NCBI RefSeq assembly: GCF_001761485.1
Contig: NC_090774.1
Span: 4,030,001 to 4,094,000 of the forward strand
Length of the DNA: 64,000 nucleotides
From: Yarrowia lipolytica
Lineage: Eukaryota > Ascomycota > Dipodascomycetes > Dipodascales
Direction of reading: 5' to 3'
In this document: piece after piece, positions 41,817-51,827 of the stretch
Position numbering within the stretch: the first letter of the stretch is position 1
How the letters are laid out: the number at the start of each line of letters is the position of its first letter
Translations under genes and position numbers: made by a program
Notes under the pieces: model-generated
Database searches by the model: none
The model's input: only the letters and a program-made list of their open reading frames with translations
What the model was told of the DNA's origin: nothing

Positions 41817-42620
41817 GGTTTGGTGGTCGAGATGGTGGAGTGAAATTCGGGATGACCTAAAAGTTAACTCACGTGCTGTATGGAAATTTCACTACATGAC
41901 GTAAAGTATGTACAGGGACGGAAATACGACCTGATAAAACAACCTGGCCGAATCTGCTTCGAGGGGGTGTTTGATCATCCTATTTTCTTCTCAAATCTAC
42001 ACTCTCATCGCTACCCCGCAGTCTGTATAACCACCGCAAATCTCAAGGTGGCCTTAACATACATCAACTTTATTTTCCACTCAAAATCCAGGATCTGGTG
42101 GAGCATAACAAAACAGCTCCCTCAACTAGAATCTTAAGTAAAATCGATGGCTGGGTTTTACAGAGATGACAATAATTTCAAATTATGTGTGATGAGGTAG
42201 TATTTATGGCAAGTAGTCTTATTCAGTGCCTTTATATATTTCGGCAGGTGTATTTTCCAAATCTCTACCAGATCAGGATCCTCGAATTTGTACCCCCAGC
42301 TGGATTTAGTAGTCAAGTAATTCCAACTAAACTTTACGACCCATAGGCGACTTGTTGCTGCACACTCATTTCTCACTGAGTCGCATTTAGCTATTAAAAG
42401 TACTACTTGTAGTGCACACCCATCGTTTACTGTTCTATGTATAGCACAGGACATTCCCTGTTGAGTTATCTGGCTCTATCAAGCCACTGGCTCTATCAAG
42501 CCACTGGCGTATCGCGTGTACTGTTGTCACCTACGCTGGAGCACAAGTACAGTATGTACTGGTAGTTGTAGTAGAGTCGTAATGGGTCATAAATAAATAA
42601 ATAATGCTACTTGTAGTGTT
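41817..42620. other. Spacer SRP72 / yapsin-like gene
   Basis: About 800 bp. A CACGTG E-box at 41870-41875 lies 54 bp before the SRP72 ATG. A 17-bp direct repeat (two full copies) spans 42471-42508. CTACTTGTAGTG occurs near 42405 and 42610. No gene is supportable. Confidence 0.5.
42471..42508. repeat. 17-bp direct repeat
   Basis: TGGCTCTATCAAGCCAC at 42471-42487 is repeated exactly at 42488-42504, with TGGC of a third copy after it. This is a short tandem duplication of no clear function. Confidence 0.85.
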
Positions 42621-44414
42621 TTACATGCATACCGCAAGGCCTAGAGCCAGCGACATCACCCCCATACCCAATGCTACCCGCTCTCCTGCAGACCGAGGAG
42701 CTCCCATCCCTGTTGGAGGGATTTGAGGTGGTCTGGAAGTACTGACTCCAGTGGCTGGAGCGTCTTTGAAAATAGTCTGAGAACCCGAAATCGGCGTTCC
42801 ATACAACTGGATCAGGGCTCCAGGCTTTGAAGATGTCGGGGAGGCACTGACCTGGATCGTGAATGGCTCTGAGTCCAACGGAATCCTGCTCTGGCTGCCT
42901 GAACTACCTGGAACAGTGATTCCTTCGTATGTAACAACTCCTGTGGGGTCCGATAACACTACTCGTGTCATTCGATCTCCTCCGGCTGTGGGGTATTTTG
43001 TGGTGTTGAATTGTGGGATGCCGTAAGTGTATTCAATGTCAGGCTGGATGATGGTAGTGGCATTCATATGCCTGGCGAGAGGTCCTCTCAGTGGAATAAT
43101 GTTTGGCTCGTACGAAGGAGACTGCAGAGCTCCCTTTCTGAGTTTTGCAATAGACACCTCCTTGGAGTCCACATCAAATGAGGTGTATAGGTTCTGGAGA
43201 AAGTTGAATCCCAGAACATTATATCCTGTGAATTCCGACGTTGAAAACGTGACTGCACAAGCCTCTCCTCCCCCTGTAAAATTCACAGCCTTACCAAACC
43301 CGTCTGTGAGCGGCATCAGCACATCGTATACAGACATGGAGAAGGTGATGTTACTCAGCTGAATGTTAATGAATGCGCCGACATCTCGCAGTCGACAGTC
43401 ACAAATCCATCCCCCCAATCCGTCGAAAAATACAGCTCCCAACATGACAGCCAGGTTCACCATAGCGTCGCCGGGAATGTAAGACAATGCGAACTGTGGA
43501 TCAAGCAGAACAGCAGCGTCACCTGACATGCCGACACTGTCGACTGTATTATCCTGGCGCGTGAGAGACAGACCTGTCATGGCAATGAAAAATCTCTCCT
43601 GTGAGCGTGACGTTGCATTGGCTTCATGCAAAATGGGAAACGTGCTCCAATTTCCACGCACCATGTTGGCGTCCACTCCCCCGAAAATGATGTTGGGCTT
43701 TGATTTCGTGGAATTACCTCCCAGATACATGGAGAACTGTCTTCTCTCAATGTACCCTCCGTTCATGAGACCACTCAAAAATGAGGTTGAGAATTCTGAG
43801 CCGTTTATCATGATACTTTCAGTGTGTGCAGGGCCCAGGCCAAGTCCAGGGTGCATAGCGGGGTTCATGGGCGTACTTCGTCCAAACACAAAGTCCTTGG
43901 GTCCGATTTCGGGTCCAAATGTCACCTCGTCTGTCCAGTAGTCTGCAAACAGCGTCCAGTCGTCCACATTGTCGCTTATCATCTGATGACCAAATACATC
44001 AGTCAGATTTCGTCCGGCGGTTCCGTTGTACACCAGGCTTTGAGAGTTGTTTCCATTTTCGCTGCCAAAGAACCAGGTGTGTGGTTCCGATATGAGAACA
44101 GGCACCTCCAGAGCGTGACCACCGGCTCCTGGAGCATGCAGTTTGATACCGACGTAGTAGTCAAATACCGTCACGGACCCTTCGTCTGTCACCACACGTT
44201 TTTTCAGCTGTCGTTGCGGCGAGGACACCGCCCGTGTCACATTGTAGTCGTCTAAAAAGTCCTCCTCGGAATCCGGAAAGTACATATCTGGGTCCACCGC
44301 CTGGGGTTCCCAGACCTCTCCCAGGTCCCAGGCGTTGGGTTGGCGCACACTCATATCGAAATGGACCGAGGCCGCTACCAACAGCGGCAGCAGCAGCAGC
44401 AGCAGCGGTTTCAT
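42621..44414 (-). CDS. GPI-type aspartic-protease homologue with degenerate active site
   Basis: A 597-residue yapsin-like protein. It has a signal peptide (MKPLLLLLLPLLVAASV), a probable propeptide ending at KKR (71-73), many N-glycosylation sites, and a hydrophobic C-terminal tail (ALGMGVMSLALGLAVCM) behind a Ser/Pro-rich stretch, as in GPI-anchored yapsins. The overall pepsin layout is visible (IIFGGVDANMVRGNWSTFPI, NVLGFNFLQNLYTSFDVDSKEVSIA). The first DTGS motif is replaced by SEPH (109-112) and the second DSGT by DPQF (305-308). Only one catalytic Asp may remain. Proteolysis is therefore unlikely; a binding or structural cell-surface role is inferred. The frame is intact, so this is not a pseudogene. 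Confidence 0.8.
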   Translation of the reverse strand: MKPLLLLLLPLLVAASVHFDMSVRQPNAWDLGEVWEPQAVDPDMYFPDSEEDFLDDYNVTRAVSSPQRQLKKRVVTDEGSVTVFDYYVGIKLHAPGAGGHALEVPVLISEPHTWFFGSENGNNSQSLVYNGTAGRNLTDVFGHQMISDNVDDWTLFADYWTDEVTFGPEIGPKDFVFGRSTPMNPAMHPGLGLGPAHTESIMINGSEFSTSFLSGLMNGGYIERRQFSMYLGGNSTKSKPNIIFGGVDANMVRGNWSTFPILHEANATSRSQERFFIAMTGLSLTRQDNTVDSVGMSGDAAVLLDPQFALSYIPGDAMVNLAVMLGAVFFDGLGGWICDCRLRDVGAFINIQLSNITFSMSVYDVLMPLTDGFGKAVNFTGGGEACAVTFSTSEFTGYNVLGFNFLQNLYTSFDVDSKEVSIAKLRKGALQSPSYEPNIIPLRGPLARHMNATTIIQPDIEYTYGIPQFNTTKYPTAGGDRMTRVVLSDPTGVVTYEGITVPGSSGSQSRIPLDSEPFTIQVSASPTSSKPGALIQLYGTPISGSQTIFKDAPATGVSTSRPPQIPPTGMGAPRSAGERVALGMGVMSLALGLAVCM

Positions 44415-45460
44415 TTTTGTGCTGTAGAGAAGATGTAGAGGGGTCTTGTTCCGATGGTCTAAAAGTTCAATATCGAGCGAGCTGCAGTGCAGGGAAAACC
44501 CTATGGAAAGAATAGTCCTGTTGGGTCAGTTTCTGCGCGGTCGGGTTCACCAGTCGGAAGATGGTGAAATTGATGTCGTGCAAGTGTGTGTATGTGTTCA
44601 ACTGGTCCACTAACGTCTGACTGTCACACCCGGTCTTATAATGCACCCATAATAGTGCGTTTTGCCTTGGCATATCCAGCCCATTTTTTTAGACTATAAC
44701 CCTCACACCTCACCAAACGGAGAAGTGGATAATGTTAAAAATTCGTATTCTTGAAAAAATTACGGTTGGTGCGGCAGACACGTCTTAGGTCCACGGGCTG
44801 GTGTGTGTAGTTCGTATGATTTTCGTTTCGAAGTGCGATTGCTAGATATCGTTTGTGTCATCTCGTATAACGGCGCTGCCGTTTGCCTTGTCAGCTGACA
44901 TCCACGGGGTCTAAGAGGAGTATCGGTACTAATGACGTCACTCACCCCCAGACTGTCTGTCTGACTACATACTGTAACGGCACTACAGTAGTTCCGGGAT
45001 TTAAAGTTGAGAGAGTTGAGAGTCAGAGGCAGTATCGTGTTTTCATTAGTGGGTTACACGAACATAAAATGAGGACGACCATTCAACCTCTTTGAAATGG
45101 CCCCAATCACCTCGGTTTTCCACGCCCACATCATTTTTGGCCGTTGTTCCTTTTGGTAGTAAAGTGTTGTCTCGATAGAGTAAAGTTGGGTTATGTAGCT
45201 TAGTCATCGGGATGGATTACGAGAGACGTAGGCCTTTTTTTGCAATACCCACTGTTTGTATCACTCTTGGTTCTCATTCATCCATCATACTGACTCTACA
45301 CTCTTTCATTCTACACCGGTCACTACTGTAATGCCCCCATTCGCCACCATACAGACTTGTCCAGAGGGCGTGCAGAAATCTGTGCAGGGCTGCAGAAAAA
45401 GTGTATCTGAAATTATTTGCACCCACGCCTCCGAACGAAACACGACACTCGATACTCGAT
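44415..45460. promoter_or_regulatory. Divergent promoter region yapsin-like / MRH4
   Basis: About 1 kb without a supportable gene. Short ORFs (for example 45274-45792 antisense to MRH4) have no domain. AT-rich stretches lie at about 44730-44760. Confidence 0.45.
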
Positions 45461-47005
45461 ATGTTTGCGAATTCGTTGAGAAGAATCACAAAACCATGCC
45501 TGGGGGTCCCAGACATGGCCGTGCGACATATTGCCATGCGCCCAAAACCCAAGGTCAAGGTCAACTCGCGAGAAGGAGGAGGCAAGGGAAAGCCCAGACC
45601 TTCCACTGGAGTACGACGAAAGCCACCGGGGGCCCAGAAGCAGCAGCCAGCATCGATAGCTATCAACGGCGATGCGGCACGACGGCTTCTCGAGTCGAAA
45701 TTTGCCGCCAACATCTCGTCTTTCAATGAACTCAAGCTGCACCCTGATGTGAGAGCTGTCCTGCCTGATGTGATCCAGCTGCCTGAACACAAGCAGGATC
45801 AGGATATCAAACCGTCTATCATTCAGAGTCTTGCTGTCAAGATCATGCGACAGAGCTACACCTACAAGCAGCGAGTCAAGAATGAGGGAGAGGAGCCTAC
45901 TGTGGAGAAGATTCCTGTGGATAGACAAAAGACCTTCGTGCTGGCTGCCCAGACTGGATCCGGAAAGACTTTGGCTTACTTGTTGCCTCTTCTCTCTGAC
46001 CTCAAGGATCAGGAGAAGTTCCCCTCTTGGCAGCTGGAGAAGCACTACAAGACTGTGCGAAGTGTCATCTTGGTGCCTACTCTGGAGCTGTCTCAGCAGG
46101 TTGGACAGGTGCTCAAGCAGTTTGAGGAGCCTCTTGGAATCAAGACTTTTGCCTCTGCCTTTGGACAGAGCCACCAGGAGATCGCCAAGGCCTTCAACAA
46201 CCGTCTGGACGTACTAGTGACCACCCCCCAAAAGCTCCAGCAGACTCGAGAGAAGAACCTGGGAGGTGCCACCCATCTTGTCGTTGACGAGGCCGATACT
46301 CTGTTCGATACCAACTTCATTGACTCAACTACCGACGTGATTTCCCAGATGCCCAAGCTCAAGTGTGCTGCCTTTGTGGCTGCCACTGTATCCAAGTCAT
46401 TTCTGCGAAAACTGCGAAGCTTCTACCCCCATGTTGTTGTAATTGCTGCCCCCCGGCTACACGCTATCCCCGACCACATTCGGTTCTCTGTGGTCGACGT
46501 GAACAAGGCTCCTTACTACAACAACAAGAAGGTGGCTCTACTGCAGGCTCTGTACGCCATCTCACACTCTCAGAAGCAAAAGAACTACGTGCGACGAGTG
46601 GTTGTGTTCCGAAACCGTAAGGAACATATCCCCGAGCTCAAGAAGTTCCTCGAGGAGAACGGCTACCCTGTTGATACTCTTCACGGCAAGCAGGATCTCC
46701 ACGAGCGAAACGAGGTGGTGGAGAAGTACACCAACATGCCAGATGCTGCTGACCAGACTGAGAACGCTCGAAACGTTCGGGTCCTGTTGACCACCGATAT
46801 CGCCTCCAGAGGCATGGACATGAAAAACCTTCGATTTGTGGTTCTCTACGATGTACCATTTGACAAGACCGATTTCATCCATCGAGTCGGAAGAACTGGC
46901 AGATTTGGCCGAGAAGGAGAGGTCTACATGTTCACCGACAACCAGGACAAGAAGGCCCAGACTAACCAACTTTTGCATACCAGTAGAAACGGTCTTTCTT
47001 TGTAA
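45461..47005 (+). CDS. MRH4: Mitochondrial DEAD-box RNA helicase Mrh4
   Basis: A 514-residue protein from the ATG at 45461 ([15 protein letters not shown], a basic mitochondrial targeting sequence). The open frame extends 60 bp upstream but begins with GTG, so it is not used. The helicase core is complete: Q-motif-like DIKPSIIQ, Walker [29 protein letters not shown] with DEAD box, the motif III equivalent AATVSK in place of [13 protein letters not shown] and [11 protein letters not shown]. Mrh4 is needed for assembly of the mitochondrial large ribosomal subunit. The substitution at SAT is unusual for DEAD-box enzymes, but I recall it from this subfamily. Confidence 0.88.
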
Positions 47006-47152
47006 GCTGAACGGACCACACCAAAACGGCCCTTCTCTGAAGAGACGGGCCACACTAAACTGTACATAAATTTATTCATGAGCATTGTTAATATCGTTAA
47101 TATGTAAGGTATCTATGTAACGCAGAAATTATATATAAAAATGTGCGGTACC

Positions 47153-48268
47153 TTAGGCTGACCTCTCATGGGAGGCGGTCTTGGGCACCTTGTACTTCCA
47201 AGTGGGTCGAAGTCGGACAATCCAAGGGTGTTTATGCATGTCCTTGAGCTTGAATCGCTTGGCAGGGTCCAGAGTGAGCATTCGCTTGATCAGATCGGCA
47301 GCGTCTGCTGACACGTAGGGAGGAATTCGCAGGTCCAGCTTGACAATTCGTCGGTAGGTTGCCTGAGCTCCTCCGGGCTCCTCAAAGGGAGGGGCACCGC
47401 ACAGGAATTCGTACATAAGAATTCCCAAAGACCACACGTCGACATTCTTGTCGTAGGGCCGCGATTGAACTATCTCCGGGGGAAGATAGTCCATGGTACC
47501 ACAGAGGGTGCTTCGTCTGTTGGAAGGAGCATGCACGGACCAGCCAAAGTCACTGATTTTGATTGTGTCGTTGAAGTGTAACAGAATGTTTTCAGGCTTG
47601 ATGTCTCTGTGGATGATGTTCTTCCCATGCAAATACAGCAGCGCCTCGCTCATCTGATAAATGTACGACGACGCTGTGCTCTCGGTGAATCGTTTCTGGT
47701 TGCGCAGCAACTTATACAGCTCGCCATGCACGACGTACTCGAGAATGAGGTAGACTCGGTCCTTGTCATGAAAGTGGCCAAACAACCGCAGCACGTTTGT
47801 GTGTCGCAGGTTGGACTGGATCTCCACCTCTCGTCGAAACTGCTTCTCCACGTTGCCCTCCACCAGTTCCTTCTTCTCCATGCATTTGAGGGCGGATACG
47901 AACCCGGTCTTCTTGTCCTTCACCAGGTACACCTTTCCAAATTTGCCCTTACCGAGAGCCTTGCCAATCTCAAAGTCGTCCAGAGAATAGTTTCGGAACC
48001 CCGTGATGCCCGTCAGTGGTGATGGGGGGTCTGTGGTGTATGAAGACCGTCGAGACACCTGGCTGGCGGGAGTTTTGGTAAGGTTAGTAGGCCGGTAGTA
48101 TGTCTGTGGTTGTGTGGTGCTGATTCGTCCGGTTGGAATTTTTGATGCTCGATCAGTCTCATTTTGTTCGCTCTTGGACTGAGGATGCAGAGCAATCTTT
48201 ATTCGAGTGGGCTTCTTCTCTTGCAGGGAGACACTCGACATTGAAGTCTCCAATTGCTTCATAGACAT
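47153..48268 (-). CDS. IPL1: Aurora kinase Ipl1
   Basis: A 371-residue protein. The N-terminal 95 residues are disordered, with Thr-Pro and RRSS sites. The kinase domain covers about 99-350: GKGKFG at 106-111, Lys128 in ALKC, HRD at 220-222, DFGWSVHAPS with DFG at 240-242, and RRSTLCGT, the Aurora activation loop, with Thr254 the site for autophosphorylation. GTMDYLPPE and HPWIVRL are Aurora-typical. It is the catalytic subunit of the chromosomal passenger complex with Sli15, Bir1 and Nbl1, correcting kinetochore attachments. The start follows a CA-rich leader. Confidence 0.96.
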   Translation of the reverse strand: MSMKQLETSMSSVSLQEKKPTRIKIALHPQSKSEQNETDRASKIPTGRISTTQPQTYYRPTNLTKTPASQVSRRSSYTTDPPSPLTGITGFRNYSLDDFEIGKALGKGKFGKVYLVKDKKTGFVSALKCMEKKELVEGNVEKQFRREVEIQSNLRHTNVLRLFGHFHDKDRVYLILEYVVHGELYKLLRNQKRFTESTASSYIYQMSEALLYLHGKNIIHRDIKPENILLHFNDTIKISDFGWSVHAPSNRRSTLCGTMDYLPPEIVQSRPYDKNVDVWSLGILMYEFLCGAPPFEEPGGAQATYRRIVKLDLRIPPYVSADAADLIKRMLTLDPAKRFKLKDMHKHPWIVRLRPTWKYKVPKTASHERSA

Positions 48269-48538
48269 GTTTCTGTGTTGTGTTGTGAGGTTGCGCTGGC
48301 TGCGTGTGTTCTAGAGATGGCCGGCAGAGAGTATATGTACAGTGGAGTGTGTGGCTGACCCCATACAGAGATATGATTTGTCCCAATTGGGAACATGTAA
48401 ACTGTGACCTGTCTCCCAGGCAACGCACTGCACGATAAAGTTTGTGTGCGTCACTGATGCAATCGAATACTTTCCACGAAATTTTTAATTAAGAGGGGAC
48501 CAAATCTCACCATCCAGAACACCACACAAAACAACACA
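48269..48538. promoter_or_regulatory. Divergent promoter IPL1 / SET methyltransferase
   Basis: A 270-bp region between two divergent starts. Both leaders are CA-rich (ACAACACAACACAGAAAC and CACAAAACAACACA). No further feature. Confidence 0.5.
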
Positions 48539-50017
48539 ATGGAAGGATTATTCTCGTGGGCTAAGGACAATGGCGCCAAGATCTCTGAAGAAATCGAGGT
48601 TTCGAATCTCCCGGACTTTGGAGACTCGATTGTGGCCAAGGCCGCTCTCAAGGACCAGGAGCTGATCAACATCCCCACTAAGCTCATCATCAACCACGAG
48701 AAGGCCGTCAAGGAGTTTGGAGCCGCCTCCAGCACTTTCAGCACTGTCGCTGACAAGCAATCGCTCACCAAGTACTTTTTTGCTGTAGAGAAGAACAAGG
48801 GATCCGACTCCTTTTTCCACCCTTACATCAGCCAGCTTCCCAAGAAGGTGACGACTCCTCTCTATTTCACACCTGAGCAGCAGGAATCTCTTGTGGGCAC
48901 CAATCTGGAATTCTATAAGAACGACAAGACCGAGCTGTGGGAGAAGGAGTTCAAGAAGCTGCAGCAGTTTGTCAAGACCTCTGTCACCCTTGAGGACTAC
49001 CTTTACGCCTCTACAATTTTCACATCTCGAAGCTTCCCCGAGCGGCTCATGGACCCCAAGAACGAGGATCTGTCCATGCTCATCCCTGTGTTGGATCTCA
49101 TTAACCATAAACCCCTAACTGCCGTTGAGTGGAACGTCACCGGTGACGCCTTTGCCTTCAAGGCTTGCTCGGACGTGGTCAAGGGGAGCCAGGTCTTCAA
49201 CAACTACGGTTCCAAGGGCAACGAAGAGCTTCTGGGAGCTTACGGATTTGCTCTCAAGGACAACGAGTTCGATACTATGCCTCTCAAAGCTGTTATCAAG
49301 GGAGAAACCATCTTCGACCGAATCGGATACAAGCTTGGTCTGCCTGAGAAGCTGCTTACTGCTCTGGACAAGGTCATTTTCTCTTCGCCTATTGCTAAGA
49401 AGTCTACTCTTGGCCGAGAGCGTCTCCTTTACCTCCTGTACTCCACTCTGAGTGACAAGCTCGCTCGACTCATGGGAGACGAGGATGAGGAAGAGGGTGA
49501 TGAGGATGAGGAGCCTCCTGCTCCTGAGACCTCCCCTGAGAACTTCATTCATTACTACAAGCAGGGTCAGATCCGAATTCTCACCGAGACTCTCATTACC
49601 ATCCAGGAGGAGATTCAGGGTCTGGAACCCAAGATCCTTGAGATGCCTTCTATTAACCACCAGGACGTCCTGGAGTCTGGTAATGAGAAGCTGACCGACA
49701 CTATCGCCGATGTGTTCGCTGAGGGTATCGACATTGAGGAGCTCTTCATCTTCACTATTGCTTGGATGCTGCAGTACCCCGAGGTGAAGTGGAACGAGAA
49801 GCTGACGAAGTTGCAGATCTATATCAAGGAGAAGGCTCTGCCGTTTCTGATTGAGGCCGAGAAAAATGGCGAAGACAAATACTCCGAGGACTTTGTTGGT
49901 TTCTACGACGAGATCATTGTCCAGAACAACCTCAAGTTCGATAAGCAGAACATTCTGCGAGCCGGTGTCATTTTCGAGGAGATCTACTCTCAGGACTCTC
50001 TTCGTCTGCTAAACTAG
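48539..50017 (+). CDS. SET-domain protein lysine methyltransferase, Rkm1/Efm1-like
   Basis: A 492-residue protein of the SETD6/RuBisCO-LSMT class. A split SET domain is visible: an N-terminal GDSIVAKAALKDQELINIPT and later LSMLIPVLDLINHKPL, then the cofactor and catalytic stretch VFNNYGSKGNEELLGAYGFALKDN. The NHxx and NNYG motifs supply S-adenosylmethionine binding and the catalytic Tyr. The C-terminal half is the substrate-binding domain, with an acidic loop (DEDEEEGDEDEEPPAPE). Yeast relatives methylate ribosomal protein Rpl23 (Rkm1) or elongation factor eEF1A (Efm1). Which of these applies is not decidable here. Confidence 0.85.
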   Translation: MEGLFSWAKDNGAKISEEIEVSNLPDFGDSIVAKAALKDQELINIPTKLIINHEKAVKEFGAASSTFSTVADKQSLTKYFFAVEKNKGSDSFFHPYISQLPKKVTTPLYFTPEQQESLVGTNLEFYKNDKTELWEKEFKKLQQFVKTSVTLEDYLYASTIFTSRSFPERLMDPKNEDLSMLIPVLDLINHKPLTAVEWNVTGDAFAFKACSDVVKGSQVFNNYGSKGNEELLGAYGFALKDNEFDTMPLKAVIKGETIFDRIGYKLGLPEKLLTALDKVIFSSPIAKKSTLGRERLLYLLYSTLSDKLARLMGDEDEEEGDEDEEPPAPETSPENFIHYYKQGQIRILTETLITIQEEIQGLEPKILEMPSINHQDVLESGNEKLTDTIADVFAEGIDIEELFIFTIAWMLQYPEVKWNEKLTKLQIYIKEKALPFLIEAEKNGEDKYSEDFVGFYDEIIVQNNLKFDKQNILRAGVIFEEIYSQDSLRLLN

Positions 50018-50075
50018 AGGACGTTGTGGGTTGCAATAAGCTGTATAGATGTTAATACATAAATTATAGAGAGAA

Positions 50076-51113
50076 TTATGAGCTAAGAGGGGGATTAAAA
50101 AGTGCCAGCATGGAGTGGAGTGTGTTGGTTGATCGTGGCGATGGATCGGCGAACTCTTTGGTGTCTGTCTGTTCAAATGAGCCTGCTTCAAGTTCAGGAT
50201 CAGTACTTTCTTCAGTGTATATACTGCCCATGGAGGAGTCTGAAGAGAAGTCTCCATGGTCATTGGGATCCATGTGGGCTCTCTTAATGTACCGCACGAA
50301 GTAGCTGATTGCCCTGTTGAGCAGCTCGAACTCTTTGTCAAAGGAGTCAGTATCGTCATACTCTGCTATAGGTGTAACTGATAAGTCTTCTTCGTCTTGC
50401 AACGAAGGCAGGAAAGGTCTGTCTTGTTGGGTAACCGGAGCACTAGAGCAAAATGCTGACTGGTTGTGCTCTCGCTTTAGAGCCTTCACTCTGGGGTTGA
50501 GCAGCCGCGGCTTTTTTGCATGATTGTTAGATGTGTCCGGTGGCCATGAGTGATAGGCTGACAGGTAGACTTGCTGAACTGGGTAGTAGAGTGCTTGGGT
50601 GATTGGATAACTTGTATTTTGAGGATAGGAGTTGTATACCGCTGCCGAGACTACTCTTCTTTCGTAGCTCAGGTCTTCCGCATACCGAAGGATATCAGTG
50701 TATACAGGCTGAGAGAGAAGCAAGCGGGTGCCGTCGTTGATAGAGACGTTTTTTGGTGCTTCCAGACATCGAGACATGTTCCTGTAGTAGTCAGGTGGTT
50801 GATTCGAGCCCAGATCAACTTCGTATCCCTGGGCCTGAGTTACCTCATCAGAACAGTAATAAAGAGGATCCACGTGACCCGAGGGAGCCCAGGGGTAGTC
50901 CCTTGGCTTACCATTTGTTCCATCTACTAAACTTGCAGGGAAATAATGGCCAACAGGGGCAGTGTCGATTTTTGTGTCACCTGCGGTGTAGTAGAAAGGA
51001 CCTTGAGTTGGATGGTGAGAAGGGAGATTGTTGAATTGAGGTGCTTTAGGGCGAGGATGGTAGAGGTGGCTATACTCTTTGTACTGCTGGACTTTCTGTT
51101 GGAACTCATTCAT
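50076..51113 (-). CDS. Orphan protein A, unknown function
   Basis: A 345-residue open frame from the ATG at 51113 (MNEFQQKVQQYKEYSHLY). The open frame extends about 36 codons upstream with no other ATG, so an unseen upstream exon is possible. The protein is Tyr-, Pro- and Ser-rich with low-complexity stretches (PPDTSNNHAKKPRLLNPRV). It ends in an acidic half with a predicted helical segment (FDKEFELLNRAISYFVRYIK). No signal peptide, membrane segment or known domain is visible. It is the neighbour of a second orphan on the same strand. Length and lack of stops favour a real gene; lineage-specific. Confidence 0.55.
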   Translation of the reverse strand: MNEFQQKVQQYKEYSHLYHPRPKAPQFNNLPSHHPTQGPFYYTAGDTKIDTAPVGHYFPASLVDGTNGKPRDYPWAPSGHVDPLYYCSDEVTQAQGYEVDLGSNQPPDYYRNMSRCLEAPKNVSINDGTRLLLSQPVYTDILRYAEDLSYERRVVSAAVYNSYPQNTSYPITQALYYPVQQVYLSAYHSWPPDTSNNHAKKPRLLNPRVKALKREHNQSAFCSSAPVTQQDRPFLPSLQDEEDLSVTPIAEYDDTDSFDKEFELLNRAISYFVRYIKRAHMDPNDHGDFSSDSSMGSIYTEESTDPELEAGSFEQTDTKEFADPSPRSTNTLHSMLALFNPPLSS

Positions 51114-51359
51114 TGTTTTTGTGACAAGACACAGTGCATCGTCATCCAAGTTCAAGGCTCTTTTAAGGTGAACTCCAAGTGAGTGTTTTGCTAAGCTATG
51201 TGTAACTTGGGGCCATCGTCACCAAGGAGATTTACTCTAAGGTGACTTACTGTAACTCATTGTTCAATCATTATCGTAAATCTATTGGAATATATAAATA
51301 GTGGCACACGGAGGAGACAGAGAGTGGACGCTATAGCTGAAAGTCTAGTAGTTTCACTG
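51114..51359. other. Spacer between two orphan genes
   Basis: About 245 bp. A sequence TATATAAATAG occurs at about 51292-51302 on the plus strand. It holds no separate gene. Confidence 0.4.
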
Positions 51360-51827
51360 TTAGATCTGCCTCAGGTCTTGAACTTCTGCCTCCAGCTTGG
51401 AGAGTCGGATCACCATCTCCTTCCAGTCTTGAAGAGAGGCAACACTATCTGGTTTGACATAGTCTGATGAGTACTTTGGCACTTCGAAAATGTACCAGTT
51501 GTCGGCACAAGTGTAGAGGAAGTCTCCATGCACCAATGCTTCTCGGGCCTCGTAATAATTCTCTGTGTCGGAGACCCTGTATCTCTTGGAGTCGTAGCAA
51601 GCCCCAGGGTACTGGGTGCTCAGAGCAGGATTGATCTCTTTGCAGAAAGCCTCAAACTCCCAGTATGTGTCCCACTGGTTGGGCACTACGTAGGCAAAGT
51701 GTCTGGTGTAGCACTGCCAGTCATAGTGGCCCTCGTGGTTGATGAACGTGTCGAGAAAGAAGAGGTTCTTTCGCTTTGCGAGTGGAGTGTCGGCGGTAGG
51801 CATTCGTACTTTGGTCATTTTGGTCAT
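51360..51827 (-). CDS. Orphan protein B, unknown function
   Basis: A 155-residue open frame. It is rich in aromatic residues (FINHEGHYDWQCYTRHFAY, QWDTYWEFEAF) with four cysteines, and ends in a short coiled-coil-like helix (DWKEMVIRLSKLEAEVQDL). No signal peptide or known domain is visible. A TATATAAC-like element (ATATATAACCCG on the minus strand) lies about 48-55 bp upstream, supporting expression. I do not recognise a family. Confidence 0.6.
   Translation of the reverse strand: MTKMTKVRMPTADTPLAKRKNLFFLDTFINHEGHYDWQCYTRHFAYVVPNQWDTYWEFEAFCKEINPALSTQYPGACYDSKRYRVSDTENYYEAREALVHGDFLYTCADNWYIFEVPKYSSDYVKPDSVASLQDWKEMVIRLSKLEAEVQDLRQI

Noticed and set aside
45401-45460. Upstream extension of MRH4 starting with GTG
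   Set aside because: The first ATG is at 45461 and gives a good mitochondrial targeting sequence; the extension contains acidic residues and no ATG.
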